Below, one piece after another: positions 9,038 to 17,600 of a stretch of 64,000 bases of DNA. The notes beneath the pieces were generated by a model. The model did no database searches. It was not told where the DNA came from and saw only the letters and a list, made by a program, of their open reading frames with translations. The stretch's first letter is position 1. Each line of letters begins with the position of its first letter. The DNA is from Flavobacterium psychrophilum (GTDB lineage Bacteria; Bacteroidota; Bacteroidia; Flavobacteriales; Flavobacteriaceae), in assembly GCA_945862065.1 (NCBI GenBank), contig CAMAWT010000004.1, positions 1 through 64,000 of the forward strand, written 5' to 3'. The position numbers were made by a program, and so were the translations under genes.

Positions 9038-10348
9038 TTATTTTTTAGAAACTCTCGTTAATAAGAGCAAACCAACTAGAAAAAAAACGGCTAAAAACAC
9101 TATCGCAAATCGAGGACTTCCTGTAACTTGGTCTATTATGCCATATACCAACATACCAATGACGATTCCGATTTTTTCAGTTACATCATAAAAACTAAAG
9201 TAGGAGGTGGTATCCTCTGTTTCTGGCAAAAATTTAGAATAGGTTGATCTTGCCAATGATTGAATGCCTCCCATAACCAATCCTACAAAACCTGCCATAA
9301 TATAAAATTCGATAGGTTGCGTAATAAAATAGGCAAACAAACACAATACTAACCAAATCGCATTAATTATAATCAAAGTTTTAATGTTTCCAAATTTTGT
9401 AGATGCTCTCGAAGTTAAAAAAGCCCCTAAAATAGCAACCACTTGAATCAACAAAATACATATAATTAAACCAATGGTACTTTCGGTTTTACTGGACCAT
9501 GCTATTGCTTGCGAACCAAAATAAGTGGCAACCAATAAAACGGTTTGAACCGCCATACTAAACACAAAAAAACTTCGTAAATATTTCAATAAATGACGGT
9601 TTTGTTTCAGTTGAATCCAAACCAATTTCAATTCATTAAAACCATTAAAAAGGATTTCTTTCGTCACTTTTGCTCGATGATGGTTTCCTTTTGGTAAATA
9701 ATAATAGGAATATTGACTGAAAACAATCCACCAAATTCCTACCATTACAAACGAATATTTCATGGCTTTTAAAGCCGCTTCATCTGGCGTTCCTGTAATG
9801 CCAAAAACGTCTGGTTTCATTATCATAGCTAAACTAACAATCAACAACAAAACACTCCCAACATATCCAAACGAAAACCCTTTCGCACTCACTTTATCTT
9901 GCTGTTCCGGAAATGCAATATCGGGTAAGTACGAATTATAAAAAACCAAACTTCCCCAAAAACCAATCAATCCAAAAAAGTAAAACAGCATGCCAACATA
10001 TATATTTTCCAACGAAAACCAATACAATCCCATGCATGAAAAAGCGCCCAAATAACAAAAAAACCGCATGAAGGACAATTTATTTCCCACAAAATCGGCA
10101 ATTCCTGACAATAAGGGCGATATAAATGAAATCACCAAAAAAGCCAAAGCCGTAATAAAACTTACCAAAGCCGAACTTTTAAAAGTTATTCCAAAAAAAA
10201 CAATCGAGTGGGAGCCACTTGAAAACAACGAATCATAAAAAATAGGAAAAACTGCAGAGGAAATCACCAACGGATAAACTGAATTTGCCCAATCATAAAA
10301 TGCCCAAGCATTCAGTAATTTTTTACTACCTTTTTCTAATGGTTTCAT
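9038..10348 (-). CDS. MFS transporter, UMF1/Atg22-like
   Basis: This is a 436-aa membrane protein with about twelve hydrophobic segments. The N-terminal block AWAFYDWANSVYPLVISSAVFP is the signature of the UMF1 (Atg22-related) MFS family. A second hallmark is the late block GGIQSLARSTYSKFLPETEDTTSYFSFYDV. Yeast Atg22 exports amino acids from the vacuole, but the bacterial substrate is unknown. The length is normal. The start is the ATG at 10348. Confidence 0.88.
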   Translation of the reverse strand: MKPLEKGSKKLLNAWAFYDWANSVYPLVISSAVFPIFYDSLFSSGSHSIVFFGITFKSSALVSFITALAFLVISFISPLLSGIADFVGNKLSFMRFFCYLGAFSCMGLYWFSLENIYVGMLFYFFGLIGFWGSLVFYNSYLPDIAFPEQQDKVSAKGFSFGYVGSVLLLIVSLAMIMKPDVFGITGTPDEAALKAMKYSFVMVGIWWIVFSQYSYYYLPKGNHHRAKVTKEILFNGFNELKLVWIQLKQNRHLLKYLRSFFVFSMAVQTVLLVATYFGSQAIAWSSKTESTIGLIICILLIQVVAILGAFLTSRASTKFGNIKTLIIINAIWLVLCLFAYFITQPIEFYIMAGFVGLVMGGIQSLARSTYSKFLPETEDTTSYFSFYDVTEKIGIVIGMLVYGIIDQVTGSPRFAIVFLAVFFLVGLLLLTRVSKK

Positions 10349-10498
10349 AAAGATGTATTTAATAGTTTCTAATTCATAATATTTTGCAATATAGCAATTA
10401 TTATCAAATCAGATTACACAGATAAATCAACTTTAAATCATATAAATGTATTTCTTTATTTATTAGAAGCACACTACTATTTTTCATAACACAAATAG

Positions 10499-10532
10499 TC
10501 CTGCTTTCGCCTTTATCTCCTTTGCCCTTTGG
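10499..10532 (-). repeat. Half copy of the dispersed hairpin repeat (copy 4)
   Basis: Reading plus, CCTGCTTTCGCCTTTATCTC through GCCCTTTGG matches the first half of the copy at 24422-24488 with a few changes. It stops exactly at the central loop. The other half is missing and the sequence runs directly into the open frame of the AraC-type gene, which suggests a recombination or deletion junction. Confidence 0.75.
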
Positions 10533-10610
10533 TTTCCAATAATTTTATTTTCTTTAAAAAATTACTTTAACCACTTTAATATATTTATTGGGCTTAAAAT
10601 TGGCTTTTTT

Positions 10611-11384
10611 GTGTTATTGTTTTTTAATATTGGTTATTTATTTGCTGCCTATTTGTTTTTAAAAGAAAAAGTTTGGAACAGAAAAAGTAATATTTTTGTA
10701 ATAAACCAACAAAATAACAACATCAATAGCTGGACGAAATTATTATTTAGTTTTTATCTCCTAATTTTTATACGTTTTTTTATAAATTTAATTTTAAATA
10801 AAATCGGTTTTTGGTATCTAAACAACAATAATTTTCTTTGGTTGGGAGGATTAATATGGATAATAATGTATGTTAGAATCCTTTACTCTCCAAAATTTTT
10901 ATATGGTTATGAAGTTTTTCAAAACAAAATAAAAGAATATAAAAAACAAGATGTTATTTTTGATAACATTTGGATCATAGACTCCAATGTGGAAATTACG
11001 AATGTTCAAGATTCTATTTTAAAAGAAAAAATCGAAAATAATTTACGCAATTATATTCATGAAATAGAAAATCAAGCATTAAATGGTTCCTTGTTTTTTG
11101 CAAAAAAATTCACCATTTCAAATTTAGCGTCTAGTTTGAAAATTCCCAGTAGTCATTTGAATTACCTTTTCAAATATCACTCCGCTTTAAGTTTTCCAGA
11201 GTTTAAAAAGATTATAAGAATTCAAAGATCTGTTTTGTTAATCAATGAAGGTTTTCTCAAAGAGAGTACTTTTGATTCTCTAGCAACCGAAATTGGATTT
11301 TCTTCTTACAATGCTTTTTTTAAAAGTTTTAAAAATATCATTGGAAAATCACCACAGGAATATTGCAGTAAGTTGAATATTTAA
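10611..11384 (+). CDS. AraC-type membrane regulator, probably 5'-truncated
   Basis: This 257-aa product has a C-terminal AraC/XylS DNA-binding domain (about 165-255, with two helix-turn-helix units, SSHLNYLFKYHS and DSLATEIGFSSYNAFFKSFK). In front are two or three hydrophobic segments (about 1-18, 47-72, 78-95) and the motif SPKFLYGYEVF. Flavobacterial relatives I know have six or seven membrane helices before the HTH and are about 350-400 aa long, so the first half seems missing. Only a GTG start (10611) is available. The frame is open back to a TAG at 10464 but has no ATG, and half of a dispersed repeat (10499-10532) lies in that open stretch. It may be a pseudogene or a remnant that is still expressed. 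Confidence 0.65.
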   Translation: MLLFFNIGYLFAAYLFLKEKVWNRKSNIFVINQQNNNINSWTKLLFSFYLLIFIRFFINLILNKIGFWYLNNNNFLWLGGLIWIIMYVRILYSPKFLYGYEVFQNKIKEYKKQDVIFDNIWIIDSNVEITNVQDSILKEKIENNLRNYIHEIENQALNGSLFFAKKFTISNLASSLKIPSSHLNYLFKYHSALSFPEFKKIIRIQRSVLLINEGFLKESTFDSLATEIGFSSYNAFFKSFKNIIGKSPQEYCSKLNI

Positions 11385-11414
11385 CAATAAATAAAAACGT
11401 ATAAATATTTTCCT

Positions 11415-11449
11415 AAAAAACGGCTTATAATTTATTATTAGCCGTTTTG
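11415..11449. terminator. Bidirectional terminator between the AraC-type gene and pheT
   Basis: The arms AAACGGCT and AGCCGTTT flank an AT-rich loop. On the minus strand a six-T run follows, and on the plus strand a shorter TTTTG. It serves pheT, and possibly the convergent AraC-type gene. Confidence 0.8.
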
Positions 11450-11455
11450 TAATAG

Positions 11456-13876
11456 TTATCTTAACTTAGCTCCAAGTTCTGTTTCAAAATTTTGTTGGAG
11501 CTTACTCATTATTTTGTCTATTTGACTGTCGGTGAGTGTTTTGGTTTCATCTTGAATGATAAAACTCAAGGCATATGATTTTTTTCCTTCTGGTAGGTTA
11601 TTACCTTCATATACATCAAACAGGTTGATGTTTTTAAGCAATGCTTTTTCTGTTTTACTTGCAACTGTATAAATGTTTTCAAATGAAGTATTTATGTCAA
11701 TCAATAACGATAAATCACGTCTCACTTCAGGATATTTTGGAATTGCTGTGAATTTTATCTTATTTGATACTAATTTCAATACTAAATCCCAGTTAAATTC
11801 TGCATAAAAAACTTCTTGTTTGATGTCAAATTCTTTCAAAATAGATTTTTTGATACTTCCTAGTTCAACTAAAATTTCATTTCCAACGCCCATAGATATT
11901 CCTTCTGAAAAGTAGTCTAAGGTATTGGGTTTGTTATTTAAATTTTGATAACCTAGTCTATTCAATACACTTGTAACGTGTCCTTTAAAAAAGAAAAAAT
12001 CGGAAGGAGTATTGGTTTTTTTCCAATTTTCAGATGTTTTATTACCCGTTGTGAAAAGTGATAAATATTTTTTTTCATTATAACCAGACAATAATTTTTT
12101 ATAACTTTTACCAAATTCGAATAACTTCAAATCGGCGTTTTTTCTATTAATATTAAACGATATTGCTTCTAAACCAGAGAATAATAAGGTTTGCCTCATC
12201 GTTGACAAGTCGTTACTCAACGGATTTAAAATATGCACATTGGAATCCTCTTTCAATAATTCAGATAGTTTTATATAATCTGGCGTAGTCAATGAATTGG
12301 CCATCATTTCATGAAACCCCTGAGCGTTTAATTGATTAGCCACCACATTTTGTACTTTATAATCTTCAATTCGAGGTGCTTTTGAAACGGTTGCGTTTAC
12401 TTTGTTTGAAATAGCAATATTATTATAACCATAAACACGCAAAATTTCTTCAATAACATCCACTTCACGCTGAACATCCACTCGGTAGGACGGAATAATC
12501 AATCCCAAACCAGCATCGGATGAACTATTAACTTTAATGTCTAAAGAAGCAACAATTTTTTTAATGGTTTCTTTAGGTAATTCTTCACCAATTAATTTAA
12601 AGGCTTTTTCATAATTTAAAAAGACCGAAAAATCTTCCATCTTTTTTGGATATATGTCAATAATGTCTGAAGTAATTTCACCTTCTGCAACTTCGCACAG
12701 AAGTAAAGCGGCTCTTTTTAATGCATAAACCGTAATATTTGAATCGATTCCTCTTTCAAAACGGAATGACGCATCGGTATTCAAACCATGTCTTTTAGCT
12801 GCTTTTCGAATTGTTACAGGGTTAAAATAGGCACTTTCTAAGAAGATAGAAGTGGTATCATCAGTAACACCCGAATTTTTTCCTCCAAAAATACCTGCTA
12901 AACAAAGCGGTCCTTTATCATCACATATTAATAAATCATCTTGATGCAATGTTCTTTCAACATCATCAAGAGTTTTAAACTTGGTTCCAGCTTCAACGGT
13001 TTTTACAGATATTTTACCAGAAATTTTTGCCGTATCAAAAGCGTGTAAAGGTTGACCAAGCTCGTGTAAAATATAATTGGTAACATCTACTACATTGTTT
13101 TTTGGTGTAATACCAATTGCCTTCAACCGGTTTTGAAGCCAATTTGGGGAAGGTTTTATTTTTAAATTAGAAATAGTAATCCCAGAATATCTTGGCGCTA
13201 ATATCGGATCGACATTTGCAATATCAATTTTTAACGTTCTTTTATCAACTTTAAAGGCAGAAATGGAAGGAGTTATTAACTCTAATGAATCTGTTTTTTG
13301 TAACAAACCGGCTCTTAAATCTCTTGCAACACCCATGTGCGACATGGCATCTGCTCTGTTTGGTGTAAGTCCAATTTCAAATACTTCATCATTTTCAATA
13401 TCAAAAACTTTTGCCGCAGGTGTTCCGGCAGCAATGTTTTGGTCAAGAATCATGATGCCGTCGTGTGATGTTCCAAGTCCAAGTTCATCCTCGGCACATA
13501 TCATTCCGTGACTTTCTTGACCTCTTATTTTTCCTTTTTTTATTTCAAAATCATTTCCATCTTTGTCAAATAATTTGGTTCCGATTGTTGCAACGGGTAC
13601 TTTCAAGCCAGCTGCAACATTGGTAGCACCACATACAATTTGAACCGGGTTTCCATCCCCCAAATCAACTGTCGTAATATTTAATCTATCGGCATCTGGG
13701 TGTTTTTCGCAGGTCAAAACATGTCCAACCACAACTCCTTCAAGGCCACCTTTTATCGATTGATATTTTTCGATTCCTTCAACTTCGAGTCCTAAGTCAG
13801 TCAAAATAACAGCAATATCTTCCGAATTTGCATCTATTTTTAAAAATTGTTTTAACCAATTGTATGATATTTTCAT
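11456..13876 (-). CDS. pheT: Phenylalanine-tRNA ligase beta subunit
   Basis: This 806-aa subunit of the (alpha-beta)2 PheRS charges tRNA-Phe. Domains in order are the EMAP/tRNA-binding OB domain (about 40-150, CEKHPDADRLNITTVDLGDG), the B3/4 editing domain (about 210-395), B5 (about 405-480), the catalytic-like core with PNRADAMSHMGVARDL upstream, and the C-terminal ferredoxin-fold anticodon-binding domain (about 715-806, YPEVRRDLSLLID). The length is normal. pheS is not in the window, so the two subunits are unlinked here, as is common in this phylum. Confidence 0.97.
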   Translation of the reverse strand: MKISYNWLKQFLKIDANSEDIAVILTDLGLEVEGIEKYQSIKGGLEGVVVGHVLTCEKHPDADRLNITTVDLGDGNPVQIVCGATNVAAGLKVPVATIGTKLFDKDGNDFEIKKGKIRGQESHGMICAEDELGLGTSHDGIMILDQNIAAGTPAAKVFDIENDEVFEIGLTPNRADAMSHMGVARDLRAGLLQKTDSLELITPSISAFKVDKRTLKIDIANVDPILAPRYSGITISNLKIKPSPNWLQNRLKAIGITPKNNVVDVTNYILHELGQPLHAFDTAKISGKISVKTVEAGTKFKTLDDVERTLHQDDLLICDDKGPLCLAGIFGGKNSGVTDDTTSIFLESAYFNPVTIRKAAKRHGLNTDASFRFERGIDSNITVYALKRAALLLCEVAEGEITSDIIDIYPKKMEDFSVFLNYEKAFKLIGEELPKETIKKIVASLDIKVNSSSDAGLGLIIPSYRVDVQREVDVIEEILRVYGYNNIAISNKVNATVSKAPRIEDYKVQNVVANQLNAQGFHEMMANSLTTPDYIKLSELLKEDSNVHILNPLSNDLSTMRQTLLFSGLEAISFNINRKNADLKLFEFGKSYKKLLSGYNEKKYLSLFTTGNKTSENWKKTNTPSDFFFFKGHVTSVLNRLGYQNLNNKPNTLDYFSEGISMGVGNEILVELGSIKKSILKEFDIKQEVFYAEFNWDLVLKLVSNKIKFTAIPKYPEVRRDLSLLIDINTSFENIYTVASKTEKALLKNINLFDVYEGNNLPEGKKSYALSFIIQDETKTLTDSQIDKIMSKLQQNFETELGAKLR

Positions 13877-13904
13877 TTGTTTGTTAGAATTTTCTGTAAG
13901 GTTG

Positions 13905-13912
13905 CAAATATA
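13905..13912 (-). promoter_or_regulatory. pheT -7 promoter box
   Basis: TATATTTG on the minus strand matches TAnnTTTG and is followed by GCAACC. It lies 29 nt upstream of the ATG at 13876. No good -33 TTG was found at the expected spacing. Confidence 0.5.
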
Positions 13913-13974
13913 GTGTTTCTATAATTATTTGAAAAACGTTTTTTAATTAGAAATTTGTATTTCTTTATTGAAAG

Positions 13975-13997
13975 ATTTGATTAAAAAGGAATCAAAT
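13975..13997 (-). terminator. Weak hairpin after the AI-2E exporter gene
   Basis: ATTTGATT / AATCAAAT form an 8-bp stem with a 7-nt loop just past the stop at 14010. On the minus strand it is followed by only a short T-rich stretch, so it is a weak terminator at best. Confidence 0.4.
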
Positions 13998-14009
13998 AGA
14001 CCTTTTCGT

Positions 14010-15101
14010 TTATAAATTTTTAGTGATTTCTTTAACGATTTTATTATTGGGATAGAACTCTTTAGCAATTACTTTTATAATGGTATAAAGTGGCACTGCG
14101 ATGATCATTCCTGGAATTCCAAATAAAGTTCCGGATATTAAAACCACAAGAAAAATCTCTAGTGGATGCGAATTGACACTTTTGGAAAATATAATTGGTG
14201 AGGATATATTGTTGTCAATTAATTGAACTATAAAAAAACCAATGGTAACATAAATAGTTGTAGGTAAAGTAACCGTCTGAAAATCGTTGTTTATGTTACT
14301 CAACATGGTCAATAATCCTGCTAATACCGATCCAATCATGGGGCCAATGTAGGGTATAATGTTTAAAATGGCACATAAAAAAGCAATGACAATAGCATTT
14401 TCAACACCAAAAATAAGAAGTACAATTAGATACAAAATGCAAACTACAGTTAATTGAATAATCAATCCAATGAAATACCTAGTTAACATTGTTTTTATTT
14501 TGTCTGCCGAATTTAAGATTCGATGTTCCCTGTCATCCCGTAAGATTTTTTTTATACCAATTAGAAAAGCTACTTTGTCTTTTAATAAAAAGAACGTAAT
14601 AAATAGGGTAGAGGCAACTCCAATTCCAAGGTTACTGATTATGGTAATTATGGATGAGAAAAAATGTGAAAACTGATTGATTTTTAAAGATGAAATAATA
14701 TCATTTTCATTAATAAATTTTGACAAATCAATATTTTTATTTTTCAGATAAGAATCTACTTGTTGATATAGCTCTAAACTACTTTCTTTGATGGAATTTG
14801 TATCGAGTAAGGATAAATTTTTACTTTGAGCAACAATTAATGGAACAAACAACATGATGAGTCCGAAAATTAAAAGAATAAAAACCAACAAAGTTGTGAT
14901 TACGGCTAAAGTGTTGTTGAATTTTAATTTGTTTCTTAATAATTCCACCAATGGATTGGCTATCAATGCTATAATTACTGATAGTAATATGTAAATCAAA
15001 ATAGTTTGAATTTGTGCCAAAAAAATAAATCCCAAACTGATGGCTGCAAGTATTAAAATGGCTTTTATTATTCCGAATGCGATAATTTTTGAATTATTCA
15101 T
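14010..15101 (-). CDS. AI-2E family transporter (PerM-like)
   Basis: This 363-aa inner-membrane protein has about eight hydrophobic segments, two before and the rest after a soluble insert (about 95-145). The late block ILNIIPYIGPMIGSVLAGL is the hallmark of the AI-2E exporter/PerM family, and the C-terminal GIPGMIIAVPLYTIIKVI agrees. Family members include autoinducer-2 exporters and Na+/H+ antiporters, so the real substrate is unknown. It is the last gene of a tight unit tsaD-rsmE-DUF4159-this gene, with a 2-bp gap to the gene before. Confidence 0.88.
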   Translation of the reverse strand: MNNSKIIAFGIIKAILILAAISLGFIFLAQIQTILIYILLSVIIALIANPLVELLRNKLKFNNTLAVITTLLVFILLIFGLIMLFVPLIVAQSKNLSLLDTNSIKESSLELYQQVDSYLKNKNIDLSKFINENDIISSLKINQFSHFFSSIITIISNLGIGVASTLFITFFLLKDKVAFLIGIKKILRDDREHRILNSADKIKTMLTRYFIGLIIQLTVVCILYLIVLLIFGVENAIVIAFLCAILNIIPYIGPMIGSVLAGLLTMLSNINNDFQTVTLPTTIYVTIGFFIVQLIDNNISSPIIFSKSVNSHPLEIFLVVLISGTLFGIPGMIIAVPLYTIIKVIAKEFYPNNKIVKEITKNL

Positions 15102-15103
15102 AA

Positions 15104-15745
15104 TTAATTATTAAAGATATAATAAAGGATGTTTGCGCCCATTTTTAATGCTTTTTCTCTCACTTCAAAAGGATCGTTGTTGACTTCGGCATCTTCCCAA
15201 CCGTCGCCCAAATCACACTCATAGGTGTAAAGCAGCACCAGTCTTTTCTCTACAAAAACTCCAAATGCTTGAGGTCTTTTTCCGTCGTGTTCATGTATTT
15301 TTGGAAGCCCGTTCGGAAAATTATTTGGTGTGTTAAAAATAGCATGAGATGCAGGTATTTCTACCAATTCATTATTTGGAAGTAATTTTTTTATTTCTTT
15401 TCGAATAAATTCATCCATACCATAATTGTCATCTATATGTAAAAAACCTCCAGATAATAGGTAGTTTTTGAGGTTTGAACTATCTGCTTCTGAAAAAACT
15501 ACATTTCCATGCCCAGTCATGTGAACAAACGGATACGAAAATAACTCAGGACTACCTGGTTCAACCGTTGCAGGTTTATTTTTTAAAGTAGTTTTAATGG
15601 TTTGGTTACAGTATTTAATCAAATTTGGTAAAGAGGTAGGGTTGGCATACCAATCGCCTCCTCCGTTATATTTTAACAGGGCAATATCTTGTCCGAAACT
15701 TGAATTCAAACCAAAAATGAGCAATAAAAAGTATATCTTTTTCAT
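15104..15745 (-). CDS. DUF4159 domain exported protein
   Basis: This 213-aa protein has a cleavable signal peptide (about 1-18, ending NSSFG) and one DUF4159 domain. The block FVHMTGHGNVVFSEADSSNL and the acidic HIDDNYGMDEFIRKEIKKL are typical of the family. The glutamine-amidotransferase-like fold has no known activity. It is probably periplasmic. It is three bases from the end of rsmE and two from the AI-2E gene, so co-translation is likely. The functional reason for this neighbourhood is not known. Confidence 0.85.
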   Translation of the reverse strand: MKKIYFLLLIFGLNSSFGQDIALLKYNGGGDWYANPTSLPNLIKYCNQTIKTTLKNKPATVEPGSPELFSYPFVHMTGHGNVVFSEADSSNLKNYLLSGGFLHIDDNYGMDEFIRKEIKKLLPNNELVEIPASHAIFNTPNNFPNGLPKIHEHDGKRPQAFGVFVEKRLVLLYTYECDLGDGWEDAEVNNDPFEVREKALKMGANILYYIFNN

Positions 15746-15748
15746 AAT

Positions 15749-16462
15749 TTATGATTCATTTTCATTTAACAGTACAAAAGTATGGCAGGCGATTATTGCT
15801 GCAGTCTCCGTTCTCAATCGGGTAGTTCCTAAAGATATTGGTTGATAATGATTTGCAACAGCCAACTGAATTTCACTAGTAGAAAAATCACCCTCAGGAC
15901 CAATTAATAAGGTATAATTATTATTTGTTTTGATCATTGATTGCAAGGTTTTTTTGGAAGTTTCTTCACAATGAGCAATGAATTTTTGACCCTCAAATGA
16001 TTTTGAAATAAAATCTTTGTATGCCATTGGCTCGTTCAATTTGGGTATATAATAGTGCAATGATTGTTTCATAGCCGATTCTATTATTTTTTGAAAACGA
16101 TCTATTTTTATGATTTTTCTTTCAGAATGTTCGCAGATAATTGGAGTAATTTCATGACAACCAATTTCAGTTGCTTTTTCCAAAAACCATTCAAAACGCT
16201 CGTTCATTTTAGTTGGTGCAACCGCCAAATGGATTTGAAATTTGGATGCTTCTAGAAATTCAAACGATTCAATTTTTATAGTGCATTTGCTATCAGATGC
16301 CAGTTTTATTTTTGTATTAAATAAATACCCTAAACCATTGGTAACAAATAATATATCATTTTCTTGCTTACGCAACACTTTAACGATGTGTTTGCTTTCT
16401 TCTTTATCAAAAACAAAGAGTGCGTCGGTAATTTTTATATTCGGATTGTAAAATAATTGCAT
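15749..16462 (-). CDS. rsmE: 16S rRNA (uracil1498-N3)-methyltransferase
   Basis: RsmE is a SPOUT-class SAM methyltransferase that modifies U1498 in the decoding centre of 16S rRNA. I use the ATG at 16462 (MQLFYNPNI, 237 aa), which gives the usual family N-terminus. The frame is open further upstream, but those 28 extra residues would overlap tsaD. The N-terminal PUA-like part is about 1-70. The SPOUT knot motifs are ATEIGCHEITPIICEHSERK, LLIGPEGDFSTSEI and SLGTTRLRTETAA. It begins one base after the tsaD stop. Confidence 0.94.
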   Translation of the reverse strand: MQLFYNPNIKITDALFVFDKEESKHIVKVLRKQENDILFVTNGLGYLFNTKIKLASDSKCTIKIESFEFLEASKFQIHLAVAPTKMNERFEWFLEKATEIGCHEITPIICEHSERKIIKIDRFQKIIESAMKQSLHYYIPKLNEPMAYKDFISKSFEGQKFIAHCEETSKKTLQSMIKTNNNYTLLIGPEGDFSTSEIQLAVANHYQPISLGTTRLRTETAAIIACHTFVLLNENES

Positions 16463-16463
16463 G

Positions 16464-17486
16464 TTAAAATTCGATTCTAGCTTTTGATACAACAGATGTA
16501 TTTTCAAACTTGTTATGTAAATATTTTTGATAACCAACAATTCCAATCATGGCTGCGTTATCGGTTGTGTATTCAAATTTCGGAATAAAGGTTTTCCATC
16601 CATATTTTGTTTCAGCATTTTTCAAGGTGCTTCTAATGCCCGAATTTGCAGAAACGCCACCACCAATGGCAATGATGTTTATGCCTGTTTCTGCTACAGC
16701 CAATTTCAATTTATCCATCAAAATCTCAATAATTGTATGCTGAATAGAAGCACAAATATCATTTCTATTTTCTAAAATAAAATCAGGGTTTTCGGCTACA
16801 TTTTTCTGAATAAAATATAATATCTGGGTTTTTAAACCCGAAAAACTAAAATTGAGACCGGGTGCTTTTGGCTTGGTAAATACAAATCTTTTCGAATTTC
16901 CTTCTTGAGCGTATTTATCTACTAATGGTCCGCCGGGATAAGGAAGTCCCATGATTTTTGCCGATTTGTCAAATGCCTCTCCAACAGCGTCATCGGTTGT
17001 TTCACCAATGATTTCCATATCAAAAAAACTGGAAACTTTCACGATTTGAGTATGCCCGCCAGAAATAGTCAAAGCTAAAAATGGAAAAGTTGGTTTTGGA
17101 TAACCTTCTTCCTCTATAAAGTGAGCCAAAATATGTGCATGCATGTGATTGACAGCAATTAATGGAATATCCAAAGCCAACGCCATCGATTTAGCAAAAG
17201 ACGAACCAACTAAAAGTGACCCCATTAAACCTGGACCTTGAGTAAAAGCAATGGCATGTAATTGATTACTAGTTATTCCGGCTTTTTTAAGGGCAACATC
17301 TATTACAGGAACAATGTTTTGTTGATGTGCTCTTGATGCCAATTCAGGAACCACTCCGCCATATTGTTCATGAATTTTCTGACCTGCCACAACATTTGAT
17401 AACACACAATCGTTATGTAAAACAGCTGCGGCAGTATCGTCGCAAGAACTTTCAATAGCTAAAATATAAAGGTTGTTTGGTTGCAT
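16464..17486 (-). CDS. tsaD: tRNA N6-adenosine threonylcarbamoyltransferase TsaD
   Basis: The TsaD/Kae1 ASKHA-fold protein transfers the threonylcarbamoyl group to A37 of ANN-decoding tRNAs, working with TsaB, TsaE and TsaC/Sua5. It has the nucleotide-binding ESSCDDTAAAV block at the N-terminus, the metal-binding NHMHAHILAH motif, LTISGGHTQIV, and GGGVSANSGIR near the C-terminus. I start it at the ATG at 17486 (MQPNNLYIL, 340 aa), because a start three codons earlier would use TTG. It heads the unit with rsmE, DUF4159 and the AI-2E exporter and is divergent from tamB. Confidence 0.96.
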   Translation of the reverse strand: MQPNNLYILAIESSCDDTAAAVLHNDCVLSNVVAGQKIHEQYGGVVPELASRAHQQNIVPVIDVALKKAGITSNQLHAIAFTQGPGLMGSLLVGSSFAKSMALALDIPLIAVNHMHAHILAHFIEEEGYPKPTFPFLALTISGGHTQIVKVSSFFDMEIIGETTDDAVGEAFDKSAKIMGLPYPGGPLVDKYAQEGNSKRFVFTKPKAPGLNFSFSGLKTQILYFIQKNVAENPDFILENRNDICASIQHTIIEILMDKLKLAVAETGINIIAIGGGVSANSGIRSTLKNAETKYGWKTFIPKFEYTTDNAAMIGIVGYQKYLHNKFENTSVVSKARIEF

Positions 17487-17549
17487 TTTGAACAATTTTT
17501 GAATTATATTTGATAAACCGCTTTAAAACGATTATTTTTACATCAATTA

Positions 17550-17557
17550 CAAAAGTA
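17550..17557 (-). promoter_or_regulatory. tsaD -7 promoter box
   Basis: TACTTTTG on the minus strand fits TAnnTTTG and would give a leader of about 60 nt before the tsaD ATG. The -33 element is not clear. Confidence 0.5.
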
Positions 17558-17592
17558 ACTAAATTCTTAGCTATCTAAAATAATAGTATCAT

Positions 17593-17600
17593 TAATTTTG
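17593..17600 (+). promoter_or_regulatory. Possible tamB -7 box overlapping the TTG start
   Basis: TAATTTTG matches TAnnTTTG and includes the TTG (17598) that opens the longest tamB frame. If it is a true promoter, transcription would begin near 17604 and translation at the GTG at 17619. In DNA this AT-rich the match could be chance. Confidence 0.35.

Noticed and set aside
16463..16546. Longer RsmE start
   Set aside because: It would overlap tsaD by about 80 bp and add a non-family N-terminus; MQLFYNP at 16462 is the normal start.
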